Of a stretch of 64,000 nucleotides of DNA, positions 11,517 through 26,100 are shown in pieces (positions within the stretch are counted from its first letter, which is position 1; each line of letters begins with the position of its first letter). The DNA is from Parus major (Eukaryota > Chordata > Aves > Passeriformes > Paridae). The stretch is from NCBI RefSeq assembly GCF_001522545.3, contig NC_031773.1, positions 47,104,359 through 47,168,358 on the forward strand, written 5' to 3'. The notes under the pieces were generated by a model that worked only from the letters and a program-made list of their open reading frames with translations, did no database searches and was not told the DNA's origin. Position numbers and translations under genes: made by a program.

Positions 11517-14107
11517 AGGTAACAGATGTCAGGAGCCCTGGAACAGGGTTTTCAGACAGCAGATATGTTCTCTGGGGAACTTCCCCACCACCAGTTGCAT
11601 CTCATATCACAAAGCATCCCTACTCTCAACTCCATGTGGATAAATAGACTTTCTTCACATAATCCATAAAACAATTTCCTCCCACCCACAAACCAAAAAG
11701 TTACAGTATATACAGATACATATAAAAAAAGTTGTAGGGACAGATAGACAGCAAATTCTTGAACAGTGTAGAAAAAAAACAGGGCAAAGATCCCTTGCTC
11801 TGGAGGGGGGAGAGACATACCAGCCATGCTAGGACCCTCAGTGCCTCATGTTGTTCATTACCTGGGTTTCAGCCCAACAGTTTCTCCCAGCTCCTGGCCC
11901 AGCCAGTACTCCCTGCAGCCCAGCCCCCAGGGCTCAGACTACCCTTAGTGACAAAGTGAAACCTCAGCATCACTGCTTTCCCAAAGCTTTACCTCCCGTT
12001 TTACTAAAGCACAGAACTGCCCACGTGCTGCACGCAGATCCGGAGAAATGCAAGATAACTCAGAGGCTGCCACAGGCAAGGAGTTTCTGTATTTTTAGGA
12101 AAAAAAAACTCCATAGCAAGGAAGACAGCACGAGAGCCATGGAAGAGGAAGGAAATCAGGAAGAGGCAATATAACCCCCAGAATAGGATCACTGATAACC
12201 TAGGGTATTTGGGAATGAGCAATCAAAATGTGTACAAACTCAAGAGCTGTTCTGCACACTTGGGGTACCTGCTCAAAGCCGAAGCCGCTGCCACCAGAGC
12301 ATCTCTGCACTGATCAAGCACTCTTGAGAGCAACCTCTTCCCCTCAAACAATGAGCTCCCCTCCCTCCAGCCACCGACTCCAAGGAAGCAAGGGACACCC
12401 CAGCCAGTAGGACAGTACTGGCCATTGAAGCTGGGTGGCCACCAGCTATTCCCCAAATAAAGTCAGGGAGAGAGGTAAACACACCTTCTGGTCCTCACAC
12501 AGCTACGGAACACAATCACTGGGAACGGGCTTTGCTGGGAGATGGGTTTCTCCAGGCCCATTTCCATCTTCTTGAAGCTGGGCAACTCCAGGACTAGCAT
12601 TACCCCTGTTCAATTGCTGAAGCACATGAAATGGCCCTCCCAGATGCCAAAAGACCCTGTGCAAAGGGAAACCACAAGCCTCTTATCTTTCTCCTCTCAT
12701 TTTGAAGGAGCTCATGCCTCTCTGCAAGAGCTGGATACGTGTGAAAGCTGTTTGCAAACCAGTAAAAAATTTGCAGGAGTTGGGCAGTACAGGGCAGTAC
12801 ACTGGGACAGGATGGCTGTCTGTATCTAAATGCTTCAAGCTGCCAACATGGAGAACATGCTGGCTGCACACATGGAGAAACAGCAATGCCTGCTTGCCAA
12901 AGGCTGGTTTCCACATATGCACATGTGAGAGGGCAACCACTCTGCACTTCTTTGGAGAGATGCAACAGGAAAGGCAGAGAGAAAGAGGGCAAACCGTTCT
13001 CTCCCTGTCCCAAATCCACCTCCCACTCCTGGAAAGTCACAGGCAATTCAACACCTGCAAGTCAAACTGCTTGGAATAGCAACACTAACAAAGCTGGGAG
13101 ACTTGCACCCTGAACCAGTGCCTCCCAAATCCTGCAGGAGCTGTGGAGCAGTTGGAGAAGGTAAGGAGAAACACCTGAAGACAAGTTCTGGGACTGGGAG
13201 TTGAGTAAAATAAAAAAAACTGTTTCTAGAAATTGTTTCTGCATCAACAAAAAGGCACCAGAGAAGCATTCACCCTTCATGCCAAGTGCAGGGCACAGCA
13301 TGTCCACCTCTGCTGCCACCCAGCACCAGATGTCCAGGAATGCCAAGGTCTTCTACCAGGCTCTGCTTGTTGCAGGCTGCTACAAACCCACCCCCTGCTG
13401 AAAACCGGAGGCAGCTATCACAGGAAAAGACGCATGAAGCAGAAGGGAAGGGAAATCTGCTGCGTTGTTCCCCATGTTTCTGTAAAGCCACAAACATTCC
13501 TATAAAAAAACCTGTATAAAAACTGTAGAGAAATTTTCCAGGCAGTACTGGCCCCAAGCGATACTCCCAGAGCACCTAGGGAAGTTGGGTCTAGGGGGCT
13601 TCAGTTTCCTGACACACAACTCAAGGAAAGCTGGTGCCTTCCCCTCTTTTGGGAACAGCCCTAGGCCCCAGCAGTCGCACAGGACAAGGCTTGAACAGAT
13701 CCTCTGCCCTCCCCAGAGATTTCCTTTCTGCAGAGGTGTTTGGAAAGGGAACAAAATACCCCTGAGGACAGACACGGGATGTGCCACTTCTCTGTGCCGT
13801 GGGCTTCTCTCCCAAGCAGGGACGGGTGATTTGTGTCGGGGCAGCGCTTCTCAACAGCCCCAGGCATAGTGACAAAAACCACAACTAGACAGATTCCTGC
13901 TGCAGTGCCTGAGAACAAGCAAGGAGGCTAGTAAAGCTAAACCTGGGGCAAGTTTAGAAAAAAATCAAACCCAAAACCCTCCCCCTCCCACCCCATCCTG
14001 ATCCCACCAGCACAACCCTAACCTAGCACTTTTTCTAAGCTCCAGAAGGGAAGTCCAAGCTGATGCTCAACCAGTCTGTCTTTGCACAAAGGAAACCCAT
14101 GCCTGCG
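11517..14107 (-). other. SREBF2 3' untranslated region (predicted)
   Basis: This stretch runs from the TAA at 14108-14110 (minus strand) to the polyadenylation signal at 11516. It contains no conserved-looking exon in either direction. The assignment as one continuous 3'UTR is inferred from the absence of an earlier canonical signal. Confidence 0.6.
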
Positions 14108-17100
14108 TTAGGAGGCAGCAATGGCTGTGCCCCCACTGAGCTTGACGATCATCTGCTGGCAGTCATTGCAGGAGCGCTTGTCCCCCACTTTCTCCAGGGT
14201 GCGGGCGGCCTCGGCCAGCAGCACCGCCCGCTGGCCCGGCGAGGACAGGAAGGAGAGGGGGAGATGGCGGCAGGCCAACAGGATGGCTGTGGCTCGCTCC
14301 CTTTGGCCTGGCAATGTGTCCAGTTCACCTATGGGCAAACAGTAAAGAGAGAAAACTCACCACAGAGCTACCACCTGCATGAGAAAACCCCACAACACAG
14401 GCCCTCCACTGCCACTGCCGAGCACAGGCTTCTCTGTCTGGCATCCCCTGGCTGAGCCAAGAGTAGGAGGCATCCTGAGGGCCTTTAGGCTAGCAGAGGA
14501 GAACACTCCGAGCTAGAGTCAGGAACTGTCAGTCCTGTCTTCTACAGATACAGGTCCATTCAGTTCACTTCCTAAGGCTCACCCCAACACTGGCATGCAT
14601 ATTTGCCCATTCCCATACATTCATCTTTTGGCTCTTCCCTTTAGAATTCCCAACTTATGCCTTTGCACTGAGTGCTCCTAACCCCAGATGGCCACGTTTT
14701 GTGTATGTGTAGCTTCATGAAGGCAAATGTTTTCCAGTCTGTTTGCCAACACCTCCAGCCCAGCTCACGTTAGCTGGCTCGTAGAGAACATGGCAGAAGC
14801 GTTGCCTTGAGCCACAGGCTGATGGGAGCTCATTATCCTGATGCAGCAGAAGACACTGCAGGGTGTATCTGTGCCTCCACACTTTGCCCAAGCGCTGCCC
14901 CCTCCCAGCCCCACAGGCAGTGGGTCGCTGCCTGGGCCCTGGGGCTGACCTTGCTTGCTGCTCTGGGGCGTGCGCCGCCTCAAGCTGTGTTCCAGCAGCT
15001 GGTGGGTGCGGGTAGGGCTGGCACCTGCCATTAGGCGCACGGTGGCCTCGTGGAGGAAGACCTGGAAAGGAAGGCAGGATGGAAGATGAGAGGTGGGCTG
15101 GCACAGGGACGATGCTGTGGCTGAGCTGTCACCTCTCAGCCACCACATTTCAAGAGCAGAGCACTGACACCTTGACAAAAACAGAGACCCATTTCCACAT
15201 TCCTCCCTCATCTTTCCACCTGTCTCTGGGGAATTTGCAGGTCAGGGCAACCATGAGGAAGGGAAAAAAAAAATTGAGACCTAACTGTGAGTGGCCTGGA
15301 AAGGGGGAGGATTGAGAGCAGGAAACAGGGCAGAAAAATCTGAGAGCAAACTTTGGTACTGTGGTCCAGGCAGGATTCTTAACCTATGCTGCTAGTGCAG
15401 CGCTTTGTTAACAGCATCGAACTTTGAAATCCAGAGTTTGGACAATACCAGGACAGCTCTTGTGTCCAAGTATTAGACTCCCTCTACAGAGGCTTAAAAC
15501 TAGATGAACTAAATGGGAAATGCCCAGAAAAGCACCTGGAGCTCTACAGATGCAGAAGGCATCTGACCCTTCAGCTACTCAGCAGAGTCAACACAGCTGA
15601 GGAAGCTTCCTTCTGCACTCCCCAGAGGGACAGACCCAGTCTGAAGCCACCTTAGTAGACAGGATGCTGTGGTATTTGGCAATACACACGTGATGGTTTT
15701 CTACGCAGAAACTTAAGTGGACACTTCCCCACATCCACTGAACTCCTACGGGAGCCTCCCTCATCACCTACCTACAGAAAGTATGGAGGTTGGTAGCAGA
15801 AGAGCATCCCACCCCAAGTATCCAAACCACACAAGCTCACATATACCCTACGTTTCCAGGGGCACCAGCTTCCCATCACCCCCAGGAAGGGCTATAGGTA
15901 AGCTGGAGGTGGGGCAGGCAGGAGAGGCGGGCCATCACCTTGCGATAGGCGGGTCTGAAGCTGTGGGCCAGCTTGCGCAGGCTGCCGAGGTCGCGCTGGA
16001 AGCCCGTCAGCTCGGGGGCCGAGGCGTGGTAAGTCTCCCCCAGTGCCTGGCTGGCATTCGCCTGCTTCTGCCACAGGCTGGTGCGGAGGGAGAGCAGCAA
16101 GTCACAGGCCAGCAGCTGGATCATCTGCAAGAGCCAAGATGCCCGGGCACACACTTTTAGTAACACACAGAATTGGGCGAGTAACAAGCTACGTGGCTGC
16201 TGACACGGCCCGTGGGAAGGCGGCCACGGCACCTCCTGCCCACCTGGGGGGCTCCCCTGCCCTCCCCCTGCCATGTCACCCCACCACAATGCACCGAAGA
16301 CACGGACCTTTGCATTTTGCCCAAGTGGCATCTCTCGACCAAGGTCAAGGAAACGTGCCAAGGGCACATTGCATCAATGTTACATGCCCTTGCCTGCACT
16401 TTTCACTGGGATCAATACTAACAAATGCAAACTGATCCCAGGGAAACACAGCCTCCTGCAAAGGCCTTCCTGCCCAAACGGTGATGCTAACTAGTGGGAA
16501 ACAGCAAAGACAGCCGTGCTACCTGCAGAGAAAAAAGAGGCAGTTTTGGCACAGCCGACAGCGGCTGCCAAACCACTTTTCCCCATCTGCTGCTGCCCCC
16601 TAGCACCACTCCCGGCTCTGGGAGGGCTCTCTGCCTGTGCTGCTGAACAGAGAGTGCCTCTGTACTGCACTGCAGAAACATTGCACAGTCACTGCCACAA
16701 CATGCAATGCAACTACAATGCACTACAGCTGCCACCCAGCAACGACGAAAGGGACCAGAACCACGTCCCATATGCCATGGAGGGAAGCTCCAGTTTTACG
16801 TAATCCTGGAAAGAAGAGAAACAAGCCCCACACAAACTCAGGAGTAGCACAGCATAGTCACACTTCCTTGCTAGAGGATTCAAACATTCATGAGTGTGGC
16901 CTGAAACAGAACTCGACTTAGTGCTGTCCTGTTTTACAGGTATCACCAACTTGACCTGGAGCAGAGAGATGGATGCTTTCCATCTATGCAGGGCCAATTT
17001 CAAACTGGTCAAAGCACCAGAAAGAGGTGACAGCTACTAGAATGAGAGGAGTGAGAGCTGACACAGTGCCCAGGGAGATAACACTGTACTTGTGACTCTG

Positions 17101-20100
17101 CTCCCCACCCCATACAGCAGAAACAGAGCAATGGCAATGCCCTTTTCAAGGATAGGGAAGAAGTCTCCCCTCTAATCCCAAGATACACAGAGTGAATGGA
17201 GAATGCAGCTACAACAGGGAAGTGACACACCTGCAGCAAAGACCAACTTTACAAACAAGACACGGGTTATCCCAGGGCTCATAATCCTTACATTGTTGAG
17301 GACGGTGCTGGACATGCCACTGCTCATGTTGAGGCTGTTCCACAAGTGACTGCTGGCCCTCTCACAGTGACCCAGGGAGCTCTGCTGTCCATCTGCCTTC
17401 CCAGACAGAGAGGCCTGCATGGCTTTACACATATAGAAGGTAGCTTTCACCAGGGCGTTCCTGAAAGAGAAAGCAGGTTGCTTTCAAGCAATACCATGTC
17501 ATGCTGCCACACCATCAGCTTTCACTCTCCCACCTTCAAGGGATATCATCACTCCTTAGACAAAAAAAAGATGGCAATTGTTCCTCACCTACACAGACAG
17601 CACAGAGAAATGAGAGAAAGCTGGCAAAGATTCTTTATTGCAAAAGAACAGAGATGGTGACACCATCCTCATGTGAGTTTTGTTTGATTTTGGAAGGTGG
17701 GAGACTGCGCAATTAGAACAAAGAAAGCCAAAAGACACCTCCTAAAGAAGCAACTATGACTGTGACTTCCAGTCCACAGTTTTACTATCAGTCTGCAAGC
17801 CTTGACCTACACATGAACTGCCGAGCACACTGGCACTTGCAGAGCACAGGTAGGTGTGACCCTAAGGACAGCATTAGGGGAAGGAGTCACCCCTGTTTAG
17901 AAGGAGCAGCAGTTTGAAACGTCTACGAGGCCTACGCACTCTGACATCTCCAGGGACTTTGGCATGCGCTCCACTTCTGCAAAATGTGACCTCACAGCGG
18001 CATCATCCCCTCTGAGCCAAGCGATTGCCATAGCCACGGCCGCTGACCACCACCGGCACACCACGTCGGGACCTGCAAAACAAAACCAGCAGCTGCAGCC
18101 CAGGAGAGCACACCTGACTCCCTCACACTTGGAGAGGTGGACAGGTATATCAGGCCCTTGCCAGCACCTTCTGCTGGGATTGATGCTAATGAGCCCAAAC
18201 TGATCCCACGGGAACTCAGCTGTCCGTGTGAACGCTGAAATGTGCTTCAAGAACACAAAGGAACTTGGCAGCATGCAAACATTCTACATCTGACCGCAAG
18301 CAGAGTTTTGGATGGCATGTTTGTATCTTGTCAACAAGAGTGTATCCCACCAACCTGTCTCGAAATCTGTTGACTTCCTTCCTGACAATGATCTCCATTC
18401 ACCACCCCAAAATAACAACTCCACTCATATATACACTCATGATTGGCACTAATCACCATCAAGACAGTACATCAGGTTCCCTGTATAATTTCCTTCATTA
18501 TTTAACATCCCCTCAGAAACTTCCCAAAGCCTGCTTAGGGCCAATATGTTCTGCTACTCCAATCTGCTTTTTAATTCTATGGCAATACTGACCCAAGCAC
18601 AGACTTCTCTTTAAAAAAATAATTATTTAGTTTTCCTACTGTTTGCTCTATACATTTTAGGTACAGCAGTTAGTCTTTGTCTAAAGCTGCACCAGCAACC
18701 CAGTGAGCTGCCAGGTGTAGTCTGTACCAACACCAAGCAAAGCAAATATTCCAGAAGCCTGTTACCAACCCAGCCCAGATGAGTGCATGGCTCAGAAGGA
18801 TTCTGCAGCCCTTGCTGTCCCACTAAATGCACACCAGCGGACTAAAACAAGCACCTACCAATGTATGTCCAGAGCTTGCCTACAGCAGAGGCTGCTGGTC
18901 CCTCTGGAGATTGAGGAATATATCTGACAGCCATTGTGAAAGTGAAGGCAACCCCATTCAGTAGGTAACTAAGGGGAAAAAAACCTTCTGGTACTTCAAC
19001 TGCAATGCTGCTACGTTTGTTTATATGCTCCACCCTTCCTCTCACTTTGCACTGCTAGGAACAAACTCTCAGGTGAGGGCACGGGGTTCAGATTAGAAAT
19101 AAAATACTGCTCAGCAACACAAATAGCAGTAGTCCCTGGCTGGGCTGGGCACCCAGCATTACAACACAGAGCCAATTTATAAGTCTTCTTAATTACCTTC
19201 TTCCAGTCTGAGCTCTGGTACCACACTGCCATGCAATCAGGCCTCACTCCAAGGACTGCATTTCCCCTTGATTAGAGTTTGTGAGGTGGTAGAGAGATGG
19301 AATTTGTATTTGCAGTAGATCCTGTGTATTAAAGAGCTTCAGTTCTGCCAGACTTACCCAGGGCAGACTTGAGGACAGAACTGCTGGCAAAGGGTGGGGT
19401 TCCACTTCCCATTGAGTCCAGGAAAGAGTTGAGCAATTTCAGGTACTCCATGGCACCCGAGAATTCACTGAAACAAGGAACAAGGGAGATCTTTGCTATG
19501 CTGTCAAACAGAAGATACCAAGGCACTTCTCACTCAAAAGTCATGTTTAAACAGAGCTGACCCACTAAGCCCACAGAAAGTTTGAGCTCTACAAGTAACA
19601 CAACCCTGCTGGACTGAAGAGAACACCCCATGAGTAGAAGTGCAGAGCGATGCTCTGAGAGGAATGGCTTCATATCTCCCCTTTCATGACCACCAGCCAC
19701 AGAACTAGATTTAACCTCAAGTCTCACCTCAAACATAGACATACATTGCAAGTTAATTACAGGCTCCTTTTCAATCACTGCCTCCAAAAGAGGCTGAACT
19801 ACACTTCTCTGATTATTTGCATATATGCAAATATGTATGAGTGGAAGTGACAGCATGTTCTCAGCACTGGTCAGAGAAAATAACATATGCAGCATTGACC
19901 TAATTTACTGGGACATGCTACAGATGAAGATCTTGCACTCCCACCCCTAGAGTGGGACAAAAAAGCTAGCTACTTTACTAAATTTAGTCCTTTCCCAAAA
20001 AGAGACAGCACTCCCACAAGTATAGTGACAATCCACTTCCCTTATACAAATCCTGCTACCTTCTCCCAACAGCAGCATCTGATTGCAAGCAATTGAACCA

Positions 20101-23100
20101 AACTGTTGCTCTCTCTCTGTTAGGAAACAGACAAGACTGGGGAAAAAACTCACAGCTAAAGGTATGATGGTTTTCCTACACAGGTAGGGTTATCTTCCCA
20201 TCTGAGGCTTTTACCCACACTTTCTTGGGACAAGATCCTTACAGAGCTTCCTATATATATATATATGTATGTATGTAACATTTTTCTGACACCAGCATAT
20301 CTGGAGATCAGCTGCGAACAGTGCTGAATTACTTGCAAAGACTGGGATCCTGTTTACCATGGAGTCCAGGAAAAAGTTTGACATGGTTCAACACAAAAAG
20401 CAAAAAGCTTTCCATCCTATTTTCCCCTTTAATTTGGTTAAAGAGCTTAGAGACAATGACAATTATGTTCAACATCATCTTTTATCCTCTTTCCACATGT
20501 CTGTTTGATTCTTTACTGAGGTCAAATATTACACTCAGTCAGAAGAACACTCATGCACAAAGTAGCAAGCTGGTGAGTTCACTCTCTGACATGCCAGACC
20601 TTCACACTCTAAAAGCCCTGGACATGTGTGCTAGTCTATAGAAGAACTAGGTGCATGCTAATTTTAGTCCCCTTGAACATTAAACTTTTTCTCTGCACAG
20701 AAAGTACCAACCATTTAGTTGAGCAATCAACCAGTACTACCCCAGCTAACACCAGAAATCCCCACCACACCCAGGTTCACCTTTGACTTCAGAGGTTTTA
20801 ATACAAAGAGGCAGAGCTTGCTCTGCTAATAAACTCTGGTGGTCAGGCTAGCATTGTCATTCCAAGCCTTTTACGAGGACTAACCACCCAGTCTTCCCCA
20901 CAGCACTCCATCACGAGCTCTGCCTCAGAGCCTGCTGCTTGGCCAGCAGTGCCCAGTGGGCCACTCATACTCACCATGACTCCTCCTCCTCTTGTCCTGC
21001 TACCTCTTTCCTAGTCTGAGGCTTCACAAGTGAATCCACTGCTCGCTCTAGCAGGTTCTCACAGAACGCCTGATGGACTTGTGCAATGGGATCCGCTAGA
21101 GGAGAAGGATAAACCAAATAATTTAACCTGCATATCGCCATAGACACCTACCAAAACACTCAGAAGAATCAAAATGTAGGAAAGAGCATGAGGAAGAATA
21201 GTAGAGGGAAATTCTCAAGATACTAATGGAATGATTTAGAGACTAAGTTTTTATGGCATTTTTATCCTTTTAATCCACCTGTAAAGCTACAGCCTTTGGC
21301 CAAAGATCCCTCTGGCACTTCAGCCTCTCAGCAAAACAGTGAGGACACTGCTCTGCAGAGAATAAACCTTGGTCACCCCAAAGTCACTCCCTGACATTCA
21401 GGGCCACCTTTGGGTTGTGCTCCAGCAGATAAAATGACAAGCAGTATGACACAGCACAGGATACAAAGGGAGGCAAGCCAGATCCTGCAGGATGAGGAGA
21501 CATATCAGCTCCTCAGGCCCTCTCACCCATCAGAACCACAAGCAGGGTGGGAATAAAAGAACAAGCTCTCAAACACGACACCTGCTTTTGTCCCAGACAA
21601 GAGTGGAGGGGCTGCCAGGCTCAACGTGCTGGGATGCCACACACTTGGGAAATGAGTGGCTCTCACCAGGATTCCTTTGCGTGCAGTACAGGCTCTCCTT
21701 CGCAGCAGATTTCACCGTCCAGCTTCGCTCCACAAAAAACTTCTGTCCCAGGGGGTGGCACAGCCAACGCAACGAGTCAGGAATGGCACTTCGCTCTGAG
21801 CTGCACAGGCTTTGAGCCTGGCTTAGAAAGTAGCTCTGGCAAAAGGAGAGGATAACATTGAGAACAGTATCTAGGGAAAGAGCAGCACCACCAAGGACAA
21901 AGATCATATTGTAATTACAGCTTGTATCGTAATTGCAGGTCATATTTTAATTGTAGTGCTATCAGATGCCCTCTCCAAGATACAGCAGTGCCAGCTTCCA
22001 GGCTTTCCTACATCTCTGCTTGAGGGTGTGATCGGGGAAGATAACACAACTCACCGCTAGGAAGCCAAGCTTGCCTCCACAGCGGGTTTTCAAGCCAACT
22101 GCAGCTGTCAGGTGGATTTCTGCCATTGTGCTGGGTGGGATTTTTTCTTCTGCACACTCAGCCAGATTCACAGCACACAATGCCATGTGCAAGCCTGAGT
22201 AAGCTGAGCTGGAGGGAAGTTTACCTGTACCAGCAGGAGAAGGAAAAGTGTTAATTTTTAATCAGTAGTACCAGCTACTAAATACTACCATCATTTGCAG
22301 GGCTGCTATCATAAAGAAACAAGAACCTGTTGACATGAGAAGCTTACACTGCTGTTGCTTCAGCTGTTCTTATAGAGTTCTTTTATCACATGAACCTGTT
22401 ATGTTTTAGTAAGTGGTTCCTAAAATTTGTCAGGCTAATTTCTAACAGCAGCCCTCCCAGAGGACAGAGTCTGTAGTGCTCTCCCTGTATGTTCCAGGAT
22501 TAGCTTTGAGTCTTCTGATTCAGGAGAACCAGGCACAGCAGATCTGCCACCTCTGCTCCCACCTGTTATGTGGAGCTGATGGAGCTTGTGATAGGCCAGG
22601 GCCGCATCCCGAGCGCTGGTCTTGGCCTCATCCTCGAATCCTGCAGTGGCCTCCCTTGCCCGCCACTGATGAGAAGTCCTCTTCAGCAACCACCGCACCA
22701 GTGCCAGCTTCTGCAGGCTATAGCGGATCACATTCCAGGACAGGCTGCAGGCCAAGTCCAGGCGGGAAGCTGGCAGTGCTCGTCCGAGTACTGACAGGCA
22801 AGTCTGCAGGTTTGACGCAGCTGCAGCAAAATCACCCTGCAAATAGCACAATGAAAGTTTCAGCAACAAAAATCACTCTCAGAGACACTATGGGACCTCC
22901 TTGGCACTGGGAGCAAGACAAACTGATGTGTAAGTCAGGACAAGATCTTTAGCAGAGGAACATCAGCACAGAAACTGAAAGCATAACAGCAGTTTAACAC
23001 CAGCTTGAAATCTGGCCCTAAACAAACTTTCTACATGTGGTTCTGATGCTGCATTGCCTGTAAGAGACATCAGGACTAGATGAAAAGTTTCCTGCCTCGT

Positions 23101-26100
23101 CAAGTACCATAGAAATTTCAGGGTTCCCGTATCAAAAGCCAAATGTTTCCTCAACAATAAAGAGGATTTCCAAGAGGCTGGAGGACAGCAGACAGACAGA
23201 CACAGCAGAGGCCAGATTCTGGACAAAACCCAAGATGTTGAAGCCAAAAATTGATACAACATGCAGTAGCTAGCAACAAGGACAGAAGTTAGGAGCCTCT
23301 TCCACCGCTTCCATGCCTCACTAACTTAGGCTGAGTAGGACAGTAAACGGTTCAGAACAACCCGGCAACAGCTTCTCTGAAATCACACAGGATGATCCAC
23401 TCAAGTAATACCACCCTCTTGCAAGTGCCAAGCCACTGCCTCATTGGGAAACATTTACCCACAATACCATCTGAAAGATGCATTTGATGCAAAATAACGA
23501 GTCAACTTTACCCGTGCCAAATCCAGGTCCGCTTGCTTGCGGTGCCTCCAGAAGGTGACCGAGGACCTCGAGTGCAGCCGGGTCACCGGCTCTCCGTGCA
23601 CAAGGAGCTTTATGAACACACTCAGAACAATCACTCCATTCACAAGCCACAGGATTAGGGTGGGCATCATCCAACCGAACCAACCAGCTGCATCTACAAT
23701 GGATATCCCAAAAGGGAAAATTAAAATCTAACCTGGGCACTGGCAACATGAGCATGGACCCTGAAGGATGTCTTGCTATGTTTGCCACATGTCTAATCAG
23801 CTTTTGCAAAGAATGCAGTTCAATCAGGAAACAGCTATACCGACAACCTCTTCATCCAAACTCCAACCCTCAACATTCCCAACTAAATGATGATTTCTAC
23901 AAGACTGATGTATAAAAAAAAAATGAATCAGCACTTAGTTTTCCAAGAGCTGTCTTCCGATTCTTCTGCAAGACACACCCACAGGTATTCAATACTCCAG
24001 TATCATTTTCTAATCTTAGTTAAATTTAGAAAGCAACACTGAAGAACCATATTCAGCAGTCAGGAAAACAACGACATGCCTACAGCATCCCCTACCCTCT
24101 CCTAAGCTGTACTTTTAAGTATGAATTTTATGGAACGAGTGTGTCAACAAGCCAGTTGCAAGACTCTGTAGCAACAGTGTAGTAATACTTTATGATTAAG
24201 TGACAAAAATCAGTCAGTTACCTTAAAAACAAATATAAAGTGAACACCCCTCAAAGACTGCAAACAAGAGGATGCCCTGAACTACTTTTCAAGGGTCTAT
24301 GCCAAAAGCTCAGACTGCTGGCCTACAAATAGGTGCCACCTCAACCTCACCACGCTGAGCCATGGCTGGTTTTATGCAAGAGCACTGGATGTGAACTGGA
24401 GCCATAGCCAGGCTGGCTCTCCTTCCGTGCCCTGCCCTGCAGTTACTGCCCCTCCCCACCCATTAAATAAAGGTTGTACAACTCCCAGAACACACAAACC
24501 CATCATGCTGAACCACAGCCGCTGTCCACCTCGTGACCAGCAGCCCTCACAGCTGCAGGTGGCTTCCAGGGAGAAGGTGTAAGGTGGGACATCCTCTGTG
24601 GCCCAAACTATCCTGGTTTTTTTACCTGACTCAATCGTCAGCACGTTCCTGCCGGAGCCATGGCGCACCAGGCTGTCGGACTCGGGGGTTCCTCGGGCGT
24701 CCAGGAGGGATGTCAGTGGATTGAAGGAAAGGCAAAGGAATGTGAGAGCACAGAGGAGTATTCGAGAGCGATCCACCATACCAAGCGCCACAGGAGGAGA
24801 GTCAGGCTCATCTTTAACCTTCAAGGGAATAGCAATGGAGAGAAAAAGGAGAAAAAAACACAATGCTTACCATTCTGGAGCATAAAAAATGTTAATGCCA
24901 AGGAAGGGATGGAGAAGAAGGAGAAACAGAACGTGTATAAATTTGCTGTTGATCTCCAAATGAGCAAGAACTCCAGTAAAGCTTTTCTTAGCTTAGTAAG
25001 ATAAGGCTGAATTATTTGACTGTCTTCAACTTCCTTCTGTGTCCAGTCATTTCAGTAACTGTATCCCTGGGTTAGGCTAGGATTAACCTCTGCTGTCCTT
25101 ACTCTTTTGAGGATCTCCCAGAAAACCCACTTCTGTGATATCCACAAAACAAACCCGTAAGCCAAAGACAGCTAACAGCTTTTTGTTATTCTGATTACTT
25201 ATGGTCTCATTACCCACACCTGATGTCACCATCCATTTTTCCAAGTTCTCCTGGCTTCCTCACTGGACATATATATTCTGGAAAGCCATGGGTACCCTGG
25301 GTAATGAACAGGTGCTGTAAGTCCACAGAGACTGTACAGGATAAGCACAGTTCTACCAGCAGCTAAGGCAGGACTCAGGTAATACAGCTCAGGAAATAGT
25401 CTCAATATTTCGAGAAAGATAAAACATACACATGCACCTTCTTCATCCTTACAAAGGATCTCTAAGCCCTAAAAATCTGCTTGCCAGATGTCTGCTGGCT
25501 CTACTCTTGAGAATAAGAAGAATTTAAATTCTAAATCTTACATATCCTGAAGGAGATACCCTGAATTTGACACTTAAAGTCACAAATACCTTTGCATCAT
25601 CAAGGAGCGGGCTTCCTGGCTCTGAATCAATGGAATAGGGAGAGAAGCCAGCCTGGGATCCTGAATCAGAGGCTGGAGGAGACATCAGCAGCACGTTCTG
25701 GTTGAAGTCATCTATCTTCAGATCTACATCATTGTCAACCAGACTGCTCAGGTCAATGCCCTTCAACAGCTCTGAAAAAATCAGAGTGCATTATGTACAA
25801 GTTTCTCCATCCTGACTCCTGTCAGTAGCTCTCAGATTGGCTCTGTCATCTGGAGTAACACTGGCCACTATCAATACAACCTCTGTCAAGGATAAGAAAC
25901 TGTAAGATACATCCTACATCCATGCTGACTGCCTCCCCTCTGCTACAGAGCCTCCACAACTTACTGTTTTTTTGGTTAGCCAGCTTCAGAACCATGTTCT
26001 CCTGCCTCAGCTTATGGTTAGCCTGCTGCAGGTATTTAATGTAGTCAATAGCTTTTCTCAGGACTCCAGACTTGTGCATCTGTAAGGAATTAAATGTACA

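Noticed and set aside
16660..16728. Short open frames over the miR-33 hairpin as a coding exon
   Set aside because: The sequence is explained by the microRNA hairpin, and SREBF2 exons 16 and 17 join in phase without it.
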